A DNA stretch of 64,000 bases from Sphingomonas populi (lineage in GTDB: Bacteria; Pseudomonadota; Alphaproteobacteria; Sphingomonadales; Sphingomonadaceae). The DNA lies in contig NZ_SGIS01000015.1 of NCBI RefSeq assembly GCF_004208535.1, forward strand, positions 1-64,000, read 5' to 3'. A model generated the notes under the pieces. It did not search any database. It was given only the letters and a program-made list of their open reading frames with translations, and was not told where the DNA came from. Positions within the stretch are counted from its first letter, which is position 1; every line of letters begins with the position of its first letter. This document shows, one piece after another, positions 15,712 to 24,046 of the stretch. Made by a program: the position numbers and the translations under genes.

Positions 15712-16118
15712 TTGTACCCCCCTAATTCCGCGGCGCGGCTGGCCCGCCTCCCGCCTTCAACCTGCAGGACTCTCCGTCAGACGTGAGCCGTCCCGACGCT
15801 CCGAGATGTCCGTCCAACACGCTACCAAGCACGATCAGGAGCACGAGCTGCGACTTGGCTTGCTGTAGTCGGCAAGCTCTTTGGCCATACGCCTGAAGTT
15901 ACGCCGAACAAAACACACGGGATCGGCGCAGGTCAGGAGGCAAAGGCTGCCGTCCACAAAGTCGTGCGACTCTCCAGATTTTACGGTCGTCAGTGTCTCG
16001 CACTTCGGATCGGGGTGCAACGCCAACTTAAGTCAGATTGCAGGAATATCCTCGCCCAGCGGTATCGCACCGCTGTCGCCACTTGTGCTACCTGACGGCA
16101 GGGAATGACGGGGGAAGC
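15712..16118. promoter_or_regulatory. Divergent intergenic region between PLD/MBL and CBASS genes
   Basis: About 400 bases separate the PLD start from the patatin start. No convincing gene is seen. It must hold two opposed promoters. An imperfect inverted repeat AGCGG...CCGCT lies near 16060. No operator can be named. Confidence 0.35.
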
Positions 16119-17230
16119 GTGAGCACGGACGAGCCATTTCGAGTGCTGTGCCTCGACGGCGGCGGGATGCGCGGGGCCTATACGGCCACCTATCTCAATG
16201 GCTTGGCCAAGAGCTTCGGGATCCGCCGGGGCGGAGTCGACTTCGATCTGGGCACCGGCTTCGATCTCATCTGCGGGACCAGCACGGGAGCGATCGTGGC
16301 GTGCGCGCTTGCCTGCGGCATCCCCATGGCTCGGGTCATCGATCTCTACGCGGCGAATGGCGGCAAGATATTCCCGCGCCGGCTGCCCAAGACCGCGGGC
16401 CTGGCGTTCGTGCGCGATCTCCTCCTGCGGTCCCGCGACCTGCGCTCGGGCGCCGCCGCATTGCGCGCAGCCTGACCGCCGAGCTTGGGGGGACGACCTT
16501 CGGCAATGTCTTTGAAGACCGCGGAATTGCGCTCGCGATACCGGCGGTCACCATCGCCAACCATCGCAGCTGGGTGTTCAAGACGCCCCATTTGTCCTCG
16601 ACCAACCGCCGAGACGACGCGGTGACCCTGGTCGATGCCTGCATGGCATCGAGCGCGGCGCCAGTCTTCAGGTCGATCGCGGTGATCGGCGGGACCGTAA
16701 CAGGCAGCAGAGCGAGCCAGGCCTTTGTCGATGGTGGACTCTGGGCCAACAACCCGGTGCTGGTCGGACTGATCGAAGCGCTTGAAATGACCTCGGCCGG
16801 CCGCCGCATCGAGATCTTCTGCCTTGGGACGGTGCCTGTCCCGACTGGGCAACATGTCACCGAAAGGGACGTCGACCGCGGCCTGGTCGGCTGGGGATTT
16901 GGGGGAAAGGCCGTGGGCCTCTCCATCGATGCGCAGCAATTCGCCTACGATCATATGGCGCGGATGCTGGCCAGGCATGTCAGCCGCGATTGCCGGATCT
17001 ACCGTTTCCCCTCCGCGGCTGCGCCGGCGAGCCTCCTGCCGTTCCTCGACCTCGACGATGGGCGCAAGGAGGCCGTCGAAGCGCTGCAGCAGCAAGCAGG
17101 TTCCGATGTGAACATGACCAACTCGGCCTGCGCAGACCTTTCCAACGATGCGGGTCAGGCGATCTGCGCCCTGCTGACAAGCGAGCGCGTCAAGCCGGCA
17201 GGCACGGCGCCGCGCCTGGGCGCAGGCTGA
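16119..17230 (+). pseudogene. capV: Patatin-like phospholipase, CBASS effector (CapV-like), frameshifted
   Basis: The protein starts at GTG 16119 (GGGGGAAGC upstream). It has the patatin oxyanion motif DGGGMRGAY (13..21), the nucleophile elbow GTSTGAI (53..59, Ser55) and, after a frame change, the catalytic DGGLWANNP. The first frame stops at 16475 after SGAAALRAA. The second frame resumes with SLTAELGGTTFGNVFEDRG and runs to 17230. The break fits loss of one C in TTGCGCGCAGCC at about 16465 (expected LRRSLTAEL). If real, the effector is dead; if it is a sequencing error, the full protein is about 370 aa. CapV enzymes degrade the host membrane when bound by cGAMP. The CD-NTase gene starts four bases downstream. 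Confidence 0.85.
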
Positions 17231-17234
17231 GGCG

Positions 17235-18203
17235 ATGTTCGGGGTGCGGCGGCCGCGGGTATCGAACTGCCATGTGGACCTGCTTGCACTGCACGCCAAA
17301 AAGATCGTGCTCCCGGCCTCCAAATATGACGAATTGCGGACCAAGCGGAACAAGGTGCGCATCATCATCAAGCGCCGGCTGCGCGAAATGGGCTACCTTC
17401 AGCCCATCGGCTTTCGCAGTCAGGGCAGCGTGGCAATGCGGACGGTCACCAGCGGCGGCTGGTACGGCAGCTTCGACATCGACGACGGCATATATTTCCA
17501 TCGGCGCGCGCTGATCGGGCCGCAAGGCGGGGAAGTGTCTCCGCTCGCCGCCCGTCAGCGGATCTGGGAAGCGGCCTATCGCGAGCATTTCACGGATCCG
17601 CCCGAATATAGGAAGAATTGCGTCCGGGTCTTCTATGCCCGGGGCTTCCATATCGACATCCCCGTCTACCGCGTAACGACCAGACCGTTCGGCGCTCCGG
17701 CCATCGAGCTCGCGTCGAGCAGCTGGAAGCCTGCCGATCCGGCAGGGGTCACGGCCTGGTTCCAGCGCGCGAACGCCCGGAGCCCCGGGGTGTTCGGCGG
17801 GCGCCAGCTCGCCCGCATGGTGCGCTACCTCAAGGTCTGGACCAGATCCCGCTCAGCCTGGCAGGGCTATATGCCGAGCGGCTTCGCGATCACTGCGCTC
17901 GCGGTGGAATGCTACAAGCCATTCCCGGAGCGCGACGACCGCGCCTTGCTCCACCTCCTCACAGCGATTTTCGAGCGCTTGCAGTACCAGACGGCGATCG
18001 CCCATCCGGTGATACGCGGCGAATTTATCGTGCGGCCGGACAAGGATGCCACCGCTCGCTGTCTGCTATGGGGTCTCGAGCAGGCGCTTCCGCGCCTGGG
18101 ACCTATCGCCGAGGGATGTGCGCGCGAGCAGGCGCTCGCGCGATGGGACGGCTTTTTCAACGAGGACTTCCTGCGCCGGCGGCCGCCGGTCACCTTTATC
18201 TGA
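17235..18203 (+). CDS. DncV-like cyclic oligonucleotide synthase (CD-NTase), CBASS
   Basis: This is a 322-aa nucleotidyltransferase. GSVAMRTV (64..71) and FDIDDGIYF (D81, D83), then FHIDIPVY (D141), form the catalytic set of the cGAS/DncV fold. Later segments (AWFQRANAR, ARMVRYLKVWTRS, MPSGFAITALAVE) match the OAS1-like C-terminal helical part. The order of motifs is very close to V. cholerae DncV (GSFQ..T, DIDDGTY, HIDVPMY), which makes 3'3'-cGAMP and activates the patatin CapV. It starts four bases after the patatin stop, so the pair is one operon. The Cap2 (E1/E2-like) and Cap3 (JAB) genes that often follow are not seen; an integrase remnant lies there instead. Confidence 0.9.
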   Translation: MFGVRRPRVSNCHVDLLALHAKKIVLPASKYDELRTKRNKVRIIIKRRLREMGYLQPIGFRSQGSVAMRTVTSGGWYGSFDIDDGIYFHRRALIGPQGGEVSPLAARQRIWEAAYREHFTDPPEYRKNCVRVFYARGFHIDIPVYRVTTRPFGAPAIELASSSWKPADPAGVTAWFQRANARSPGVFGGRQLARMVRYLKVWTRSRSAWQGYMPSGFAITALAVECYKPFPERDDRALLHLLTAIFERLQYQTAIAHPVIRGEFIVRPDKDATARCLLWGLEQALPRLGPIAEGCAREQALARWDGFFNEDFLRRRPPVTFI

Positions 18204-18222
18204 ACCGGTGCGGAGTGCGTGG

Positions 18223-18405
18223 GACGTCCTGCGCGGATATTGAGGCAGCAGGGCGCTGTCCAATCGCCGTGTTGATGAAGCCCAGCAGCCAGCGCAGCTT
18301 CTTCATCGTCGCCGCTGAGCGGCCCTCCTTCTCGACTTTACGCAGCCACTCGTCCGCAACGGCTTTGAGACTGTTCGATGCCTCGACCGTCGCAGCGATC
18401 CGCGC
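18223..18405 (-). pseudogene. Tyrosine integrase remnant (P4/prophage type)
   Basis: The minus strand reads SLKAVADEWLRKVEKEGRSA, then ATMKKLRWLLGFINTAIGQR and ISAQDV. This is the SAM-like core-binding segment of P4-type tyrosine integrases. Both the N-terminal arm-binding domain and the catalytic domain (R..HxxR..Y) are missing. The similarity fades at both ends, so this is a decayed fragment. It lies directly after the CD-NTase gene and marks an old integration or recombination junction. Confidence 0.75.
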
Positions 18406-18414
18406 GCCGCACAT

Positions 18415-18513
18415 GATTGATGCGCACAAGGGCTTCGACGGCTTCCGGATGAGACTCGACGAGTCCAGACAGACCATCACGGCGGTGGTTATTTTCGAGG
18501 ATAAACCGGCGTA
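18415..18513 (+). pseudogene. Possible gene-end fragment of unknown family
   Basis: Right after the integrase remnant the plus strand has MIDAHKGFDGFRMRLDESRQ followed by TITAVVIFEDKPA and a stop. The short segment looks like real protein (alternating strand and charge, FDGFRMRLDES..I..VVIFEDKP) rather than noise, and it would be the C-terminal end of a gene removed by recombination. The family is unknown. Confidence 0.3.
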
Positions 18514-18579
18514 ACCGGTGCGCTGGTTGTATGCTTTGTCGCGCTGGTCCAATAGCGCGGCACGGCTCAGCTTCGAGCC

Positions 18580-19794
18580 ATGTCGAACCGCGTAGATCAA
18601 GTGAGGCCGTCGATCGCGATGCTGCAAATTGAAAACTTCCATGTCGGGAGCTTCCGCGGCCTCGAGGACGTGGCGCTCGAAAATGCCGGCCAAGTCAATC
18701 TGATCGTCGGCGGTAATAACAGTGGCAAGACCTCGGTCCTCGAAGCGCTCGCTGTCTACGCCTCACCGATGGACGTCGGCGCATGGGCGGATGTCGCGCG
18801 GATGCGCGAGGTTCGTGCGTTCATCAACCCTAAGCGCGACAGCAGTCTTTCCGCCTTAGACGCATTGCGCTGGCTGTTTCCGCAACGCCAGTCGGATGAT
18901 TGGGAGCGGGGTCCGCGCCGCATGTGGCTTTCTGCCAGTGGCACGATTGATGTTCGCAAGGTCAGTGCCGAGTGCCTCCCGATCCACGGGATACCTCCTG
19001 AGCCGAGATTTGCTCCTGGCCGCATGGGGCGTGAACTCGAGTTGATCGAATCCGATGGCTGGCACCTCACGATCGAGGTCGAGGCGGAGGGGGGCAGTTT
19101 CGACCTTAAGTCTTCGAAGCAGCCGATCGATATCTATAGCTATCCCGGTGGCCAGCGTGCTCGACTCGAAGTCGACATGTGGGCGGCGAACGGCGTGCGC
19201 CTTCCATTCGCGCGTGCGAAGCCGGGCCTGCGGCATGAGACCCTTACGCCATATTCCCATCGTAATCAGCCGGTGCAGCTTCATAACCTGTCCCGCATCA
19301 TCTCTTCTGGCAACAAGGCGGAGGTCATCGATCTTCTGCGCGGTGTGGATCGTCGTCTGCGAGATCTCGAGATCATCACCGAGGCGACTGGTCGTGCGCT
19401 CATCACTGCGCTTTTCGAAGATGGCAAACGCATGCCGATCACGATTCTTGGCGACGGCTTCCGCCGGGCGTTGGCGATTGCGATCGCCGTCAATCAGGTG
19501 AAGGGTGGCCTCCTGCTGATCGATGAGATCGAAACAGCGCTGCACGTCAGCGCGCTGGATGACCTGTTCCCGTGGCTGGTTCGGATCGCCGCGGAGCTGA
19601 AGGTTCAGGTCTTTGCGACGACACATAGTCTCGAGGCGATCCAGGCAATTACCAACGCGGCAGCCAAGGCCGGTGCAGACAGTCTGACCGCCTATCAGCT
19701 TGCAGGGGGTGGGCTTGGAAGTGGGCCGCCGCGGCGATATTCCGCAGCGATGCTCGAACGCGTCGTGCGGGATCGTGGGCTGGACATCCGATAG
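18580..19794 (+). CDS. AAA family ATPase (OLD/AAA15-like)
   Basis: This is a 404-aa SMC/OLD-type ATPase. The start MLQIENFHVGSFRGLEDVAL is typical, Walker A is GGNNSGKTS (44..52), and a long insert follows. LLLIDEIETALHVSALDDLF is the Walker B/D-loop and TTHSLEAIQA gives the H-loop. It has no nuclease domain of its own. The next gene starts directly after its stop and encodes a TOPRIM-like protein, so the ATPase sensor and nuclease are split between two genes, as in PARIS (AriA/AriB). ATG 18580 is the first start; ATG 18619 (14 residues in) matches the family start as well. Confidence 0.85.
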   Translation: MSNRVDQVRPSIAMLQIENFHVGSFRGLEDVALENAGQVNLIVGGNNSGKTSVLEALAVYASPMDVGAWADVARMREVRAFINPKRDSSLSALDALRWLFPQRQSDDWERGPRRMWLSASGTIDVRKVSAECLPIHGIPPEPRFAPGRMGRELELIESDGWHLTIEVEAEGGSFDLKSSKQPIDIYSYPGGQRARLEVDMWAANGVRLPFARAKPGLRHETLTPYSHRNQPVQLHNLSRIISSGNKAEVIDLLRGVDRRLRDLEIITEATGRALITALFEDGKRMPITILGDGFRRALAIAIAVNQVKGGLLLIDEIETALHVSALDDLFPWLVRIAAELKVQVFATTHSLEAIQAITNAAAKAGADSLTAYQLAGGGLGSGPPRRYSAAMLERVVRDRGLDIR

Positions 19795-20616
19795 ATGCAA
19801 CGATTTCTCGTAATCGTGGAGGGGCCGCATGATGCGAGTTTCCTCGGGGTGGAACTGCGTGAGCGCGGGTTTAAAAAAGTGGAGTCGCTGGAAGACGTCG
19901 ACGTCTTCTGGCGCATCCTGATCCCCAAAATCTTCCCGTCGAGCAACAAGCTCACACACGTTGTCGCATACCCCGATATCTTCCGTAAGGCTGCAGTACC
20001 CGAGCAATCTTGCGCGATCGTCGTAGCTGGCGGAGACTCTCGAATTCTAAGCGAATGCCGCGCCGTTCTAGAAACATTGGACGGGTCGCAACTCGATGGC
20101 ATCTGCCTTGTCGCTGACGCGGACGACAACAGCGCCGAGCATCGCCACATCCAGCTTTGCAGAGGGCTCGAAGCGCTGAACGTGACTCACGGGCCCGGCG
20201 GCAAGGAGGGTGGTACATCCGGTTTGCCAGGGTTTCCGCTACCTATCCCGGCATTCGGTGCAATCGGCCCGGGTAAACCGAAGGTCGGCCTCTTCGTCCT
20301 GCCAGACAATGATAGGCCCGGGACGCTCGATACGCTCCTAATCGAATGTGCCCGGACGAGCTTTTCTGCCGTCGTGGCGCATGCAGAGACTTATGTAGTC
20401 GCAGCGAATGCTGCGGTCGCCGATGATGGCCGCTTCAAGGCACTTCGCAAACCGTCGGGGCAGGTAAAGGCCATGGCAGGCGTAATCGGCAATGTGCTCT
20501 TGCCGGGCTCGGCATTGAGCGTGGCGATCGACCGAGGTGCGTGGCACAATCCTCGTAAGGGTGATGAGAAGAGCCTTAACGCTTTTCGTGCGTTTCTGGA
20601 CGCGTTCCTCGTTTAG
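19795..20616 (+). CDS. TOPRIM-like DUF3226 protein, partner of the AAA ATPase
   Basis: This is a 273-aa protein beginning FLVIVEGPHDASFL (acidic Glu9 of the TOPRIM-like fold), then LVADADDNSAEHR (Asp108, Asp110) and VLPDNDRPGTLDTLLIE. These fit DUF3226, a relative of OLD TOPRIM nucleases and of DUF4435 in PARIS AriB. The ATG follows the ATPase TAG with no gap, so the two are translationally coupled. The likely role is the effector nuclease released or activated by the ATPase when it senses phage. That function is inferred from the layout only. Confidence 0.8.
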   Translation: MQRFLVIVEGPHDASFLGVELRERGFKKVESLEDVDVFWRILIPKIFPSSNKLTHVVAYPDIFRKAAVPEQSCAIVVAGGDSRILSECRAVLETLDGSQLDGICLVADADDNSAEHRHIQLCRGLEALNVTHGPGGKEGGTSGLPGFPLPIPAFGAIGPGKPKVGLFVLPDNDRPGTLDTLLIECARTSFSAVVAHAETYVVAANAAVADDGRFKALRKPSGQVKAMAGVIGNVLLPGSALSVAIDRGAWHNPRKGDEKSLNAFRAFLDAFLV

Positions 20617-20676
20617 GGTCAGGATCCATTGATGCGAGAGGCGCGATCTGATTCAGGCTCCGCAGGGAGGCCGACT

Positions 20677-20840
20677 GTGAGTGACCTGTACTTGCTGCCT
20701 GACGAGCAGATGGGGCGGCTCGAGCCGTATTCTCCAAGAGCCATGGCAGACGACGGGTCGACAATCGGCAAGTGTTGAGCGGGATCATTTTCGTCAATCG
20801 TGACGGGCTGCGCTGACGGGAGGCGCCAGCCGGTATCTAG
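20677..20840 (+). pseudogene. IS5-family transposase, N-terminal remnant
   Basis: GTG 20677 starts SDLYLLPDEQMGRLEPYSP. A frameshift at about 20738 then leads to SHGRRRVDNRQVLSGIIFVN and RDGLR. This is the N-terminal domain of IS5-family transposases (usual form MSDLFWLSDEQM). A stop replaces the Trp codon at 20814..20816, and the similarity ends by 20840. GATTCAGGCTCC at 20650..20661 may be its terminal repeat. It lies between two defence modules and supplies DNA for recombination. Confidence 0.8.
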
Positions 20841-20901
20841 TGCTTTCCGGATTTCATCGTGCGCGATCATCTTGCGCTGGGTGATGAGAGGAGTCGAGAC
20901 G

Positions 20902-21906
20902 TTGAACGAGATCGTAGCGCTTGCCATCCATGACCTTGAACGCCGTGAAGGCGTCTACAAGGTCCAGGCCGCTGACAAGCAGCTCAGCGTCACGCCGACG
21001 ACGCAGCGGCTGATCGACGAGCTGTATGACCTTTACAACCGTCGGGCGTCGAAGTCCCACGGCAAGTTCACGGCTGCGGAGGGGTATCCCACTCAGGCGC
21101 AGGTACGTGACTACGTGGATGATCCGGAAAGGGATTTCCTGAAGCTTACATCGCGGATGATGGAGACGCTGCGCAACCAGGCGCAGGCGCGGTCCGCGTC
21201 GACTGGCGGGCACGTGCTGTTCGCGCACTTCCGTCGCGAGACGCGTGACTATCTGCTCGTCGCCATCATCACCGACAAGCTCAGTGCCGCGCTCACGTCG
21301 CAGCGCGACGTTCAAGACGTGCGGCATCTCGACCTGGACGGCTTCCGGTTCGCCGGGCGCATCAACCTGACGGCCTGGGCGAATGGCGAGGAGCGCTACA
21401 TCAGCTTTCTCAAGGGGAAGGGGGACGTGTCGGCGTATTTCCAGCACTTCCTTGGCTGCGATTCCGTCGTTCAGGACCGGGTGGACACGTCGAACCTCGT
21501 CACCGCGCTGAAGGAGTTCGTGGTCGAGACCGAGATGCCCGAGAAGGAGGGCAACGAGTTCCTTGGCAAGGCCAAGGCGATCTGCGAGCGCGTGTCCCGC
21601 GCGCGCGAGGAAATCGAGTTCGACGCGCTAGCGAACGAGCTGATGCCGAAGGATCCTAAGAGGCTGACCGACCATCTCGCCCACACCGATCGGGGGTTGA
21701 GCGACCGGTTTGTCCCGGACCGGCGCGCTCTCGCGTCGCTCGTTCGGTTCCGGGGTGGCACGAAGCAGTGGAAGGTCGAGTTCGACCGCGACGCGGTCAG
21801 CAACCGTTCGGTGATTTATGACGCGGCCGCGAACACGCTCACTCTGACGGGGCTACCTGACGACCTCGTTGAGCAGCTGAAGTCCGAAGGACTGGGCAAT
21901 GGCTGA
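20902..21906 (+). CDS. NA37-type nucleoid-associated protein (NdpA/YejK-like)
   Basis: This is a 334-aa protein beginning LNEIVALAIHDLERRE, with KSHGKF and FLKLTSRMMETLRNQ, then GGHVLFAHFRRETRDYLLVAIITDK and LDLDGFRFAGRINLTAW. This is the pattern of the 37-kDa nucleoid-associated family (NdpA/YejK). The TTG start at 20902 is chosen because AGAGGAGT lies eight bases upstream; an ATG at 20884 is an alternative. Its stop overlaps the start of the next gene by eight bases. NA37 proteins bind DNA. Fixed pairing with a membrane protein inside a defence island suggests an antiviral role rather than general nucleoid structure, which is inference. Confidence 0.8.
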   Translation: MNEIVALAIHDLERREGVYKVQAADKQLSVTPTTQRLIDELYDLYNRRASKSHGKFTAAEGYPTQAQVRDYVDDPERDFLKLTSRMMETLRNQAQARSASTGGHVLFAHFRRETRDYLLVAIITDKLSAALTSQRDVQDVRHLDLDGFRFAGRINLTAWANGEERYISFLKGKGDVSAYFQHFLGCDSVVQDRVDTSNLVTALKEFVVETEMPEKEGNEFLGKAKAICERVSRAREEIEFDALANELMPKDPKRLTDHLAHTDRGLSDRFVPDRRALASLVRFRGGTKQWKVEFDRDAVSNRSVIYDAAANTLTLTGLPDDLVEQLKSEGLGNG

Positions 21907-23083
21907 CGTCGGCTTCGCCGACCTCGTCGACATATATCGACACACGCGCTTCGACGGGAACGGCGGAGGCACGCTCACTATCGCCACTCCGGGGATCGCC
22001 GCGACCCTGCGTGCGATCGAGGCGGATCAGTCCCTTTATGATCTGACGCAGGTCAGCCTCGTCGAGCCAGTCGATCCGGTGGTCGGCTCGCAGGTCGCCA
22101 TCAACGTGGCCGCGCCGAACCTCAAGTTGGGCATACTCGCCGACACCTTCGAGAAGCTGTTCCTCGCGCCGGGCGCGGCGTTCGTGGAGCCGGTGAGCTA
22201 CTTCGTGATCGACGGCGGGCATGCCAGCGGCGACGCGCCGGCGCCTCCGGTTCTCCTCGCCTATCGTGCGATGCTGGCCGTGATCGCGCTGCTCAAGGAG
22301 GCCGCTTCCTATGTGATCGAGCTTCAGCGCGAGCTCGTGTTCATCGGCGCCGAGAGCGTAGTCGTGCCGATCAAGTTTAGGGAGGCGGATCTCACGCCTT
22401 CCCTGACAGGCGCCGCGGGTCGGCTCGGGACCTTGTTCGCTGATCCGCTGCATACCCAGGAGAAGGCCGAACTGCTGGCGGCGGCCGTGATCGAGCTGGC
22501 GGGGGGGCAGCGGATCGATCGCCGCTTCCAGTTCATCGTCTCGAATCTGGAGCAGGTCTGCGACGAAGTCGAGAAGGGCTACCGTCTGTTTGTGTCGAGC
22601 TTTTCGTATTCGAAGATACGGAAGGAGATCGAGACTGCGCGGCTCGACTACATCAACAAGATCCACAAGACGATCGTGGACATACAGGGGCAGTTGCTGG
22701 GCATTCCCGTCGCGACGATCGTCGTCGTATCGCAGCTGAAGCTCTCGAAGGGCTGCGGTGTCGAGTTCTGGACGAATTGCGCCGTCCTGCTCGGCACCTG
22801 GATATTCGTCATCTTGCTATGGCTGGCCGTCAGGAACCAGTGGTACACGCTGTCGATGCTGGCCGGCGAGATTACGGGACAGCGGGCTAGGCTCGACGAC
22901 GACTACGCGGCCGTGAGCGACGATTTCGTCGACGTCTTCGACGATCTCGACGCGAGGATCGAGTGGCACCGCAAGGTGCTGGTCGGCGTAAGCGGGCTGG
23001 CGCTCGCCGGCGCTGTGCTCGCGACTGTCGCCTTCCTCATGCTGACCAAGACCGGATCGGCTAGTTGCCTTGTCGGCGGTTGA
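21899..23083 (+). CDS. Membrane protein paired with the NA37 protein
   Basis: This is a 394-aa protein of no family I recognise. The first 260 residues are soluble and mixed alpha/beta. The C-terminal third holds hydrophobic spans at about 266..282 (LLGIPVATIVVVSQL), 292..312 (CAVLLGTWIFVILLWLAV) and 358..382 (VLVGVSGLALAGAVLATVAFLML), with an acidic loop between the last two (RLDDDYAAVSDDFVDVFDDLD). The ATG at 21899 overlaps the NA37 stop (21906), so the two are translated together. The layout, a cytosolic DNA binder with a membrane partner, recalls Kiwa (KwaA/KwaB), but no sequence likeness was seen. Confidence 0.75.
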   Translation: MADVGFADLVDIYRHTRFDGNGGGTLTIATPGIAATLRAIEADQSLYDLTQVSLVEPVDPVVGSQVAINVAAPNLKLGILADTFEKLFLAPGAAFVEPVSYFVIDGGHASGDAPAPPVLLAYRAMLAVIALLKEAASYVIELQRELVFIGAESVVVPIKFREADLTPSLTGAAGRLGTLFADPLHTQEKAELLAAAVIELAGGQRIDRRFQFIVSNLEQVCDEVEKGYRLFVSSFSYSKIRKEIETARLDYINKIHKTIVDIQGQLLGIPVATIVVVSQLKLSKGCGVEFWTNCAVLLGTWIFVILLWLAVRNQWYTLSMLAGEITGQRARLDDDYAAVSDDFVDVFDDLDARIEWHRKVLVGVSGLALAGAVLATVAFLMLTKTGSASCLVGG

Positions 23084-23107
23084 ACGAGCCGTAGAAAGGT
23101 CGGCGGA

Positions 23108-23905
23108 TCAGAACAGCTTGTTGAAGACGGCAGGCGAACTGTCGAGCAACCGACGCAGCATCTGGTTCGCGTAAAACATGTCGGGTGACGCCTGAGCCGG
23201 CAGCACGATTACCGTGTAGTCGGGCGCCGCCTTGTCTAGCATGAACGTCACGAGCCCCACGCCGTGGATCGTGCAGAGCGCCTTCAGCCGGCTAAGGTCG
23301 TCCTCGCTGGTAGTCTTCGGGACCACGATGTAGCTCTTGTGAGAGAACAGCCGGTACGCGACGGCCTGGCCGAACGCGACGACTGGCTGGTTGGGGTCGA
23401 TCTTGATTTCGGCCGAGACGATCTGCGGCTCGAACTTTAGGATGTCCTGCGCTCGGGGCTTCAGAACGCCGATCACGTCGGGAGTGCCCCATTTCCCCCG
23501 CAGCACGCTGCCGCCCAGCGAGACGGCGACGTTGACCTCTTCCGCGACGTCGGCGAGCCATACTGCGAAGCTCTCGTAGAAGTCCGATTCCAGTAGCGAG
23601 ATCGTCACGTGCGATGCCGTCTCCAGAACCAGCGGTTCGTTCGCCACCGCATCATCCTGCGCGATCGCCGCGCTGGACTGGTCGTCCTGATACTTTCGCA
23701 GTTGATAGGTGCCGCGCGCGACCTTCACGATCTCGTCGGAACCCGAGAGAAGAACCTGCAGCGCGCCGTGGATGCTGTTCTGCGGCGTCTCGGGAGCGAA
23801 AGCATGGATCAGCTTCAACATCTCGTTCCATCGGATGCCGCCGGGTGTGGCCTCGAGTATTTCGAGCGCGTTGTCCTGAATCTGCCTTCTGTTGAACTTT
23901 GCCAT
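23108..23905 (-). CDS. Winged-helix plus PD-(D/E)XK nuclease-like protein
   Basis: This is a 265-aa protein from ATG 23905. Residues 1..72 look like a winged-helix domain (NALEILEATPGGIRWNEMLK, then NSIHGALQVLLS and FVKVARGTYQL-like end KVARGTYQLRKY). The second part is a PD-(D/E)XK fold: KWGTPDVIGVLKP (D143) and SAEIKID (E166, K168), then AFGQAVAYRLFSHKSYIVVP. It probably cuts or binds DNA. It stands convergent to the NA37/membrane pair and divergent from the four-gene operon starting at 24047, so it may regulate or belong to that system. The long upstream extension of the frame (to 25504) is antisense to the next gene and is rejected. Confidence 0.75.
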   Translation of the reverse strand: MAKFNRRQIQDNALEILEATPGGIRWNEMLKLIHAFAPETPQNSIHGALQVLLSGSDEIVKVARGTYQLRKYQDDQSSAAIAQDDAVANEPLVLETASHVTISLLESDFYESFAVWLADVAEEVNVAVSLGGSVLRGKWGTPDVIGVLKPRAQDILKFEPQIVSAEIKIDPNQPVVAFGQAVAYRLFSHKSYIVVPKTTSEDDLSRLKALCTIHGVGLVTFMLDKAAPDYTVIVLPAQASPDMFYANQMLRRLLDSSPAVFNKLF

Positions 23906-24046
23906 CGTCCCCCCCGGGCGATCGTTCGCACGTCGTCGCGTCGATTGGCAAGTTCGGACCGGCTTGGCATAAGTCGTCGTTGCATCAATGAAAGGCCCCG
24001 GTATCTTCTCCGCAGCGGCATGGGGGATGTCATAAGGGGAAATTTC

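Noticed and set aside
13924..15786. 620-codon open frame on the plus strand opposite the PLD gene
   Set aside because: Arg/Asp/Leu-rich, no motif, fully antisense to a gene with clear HKD motifs; typical high-GC shadow.
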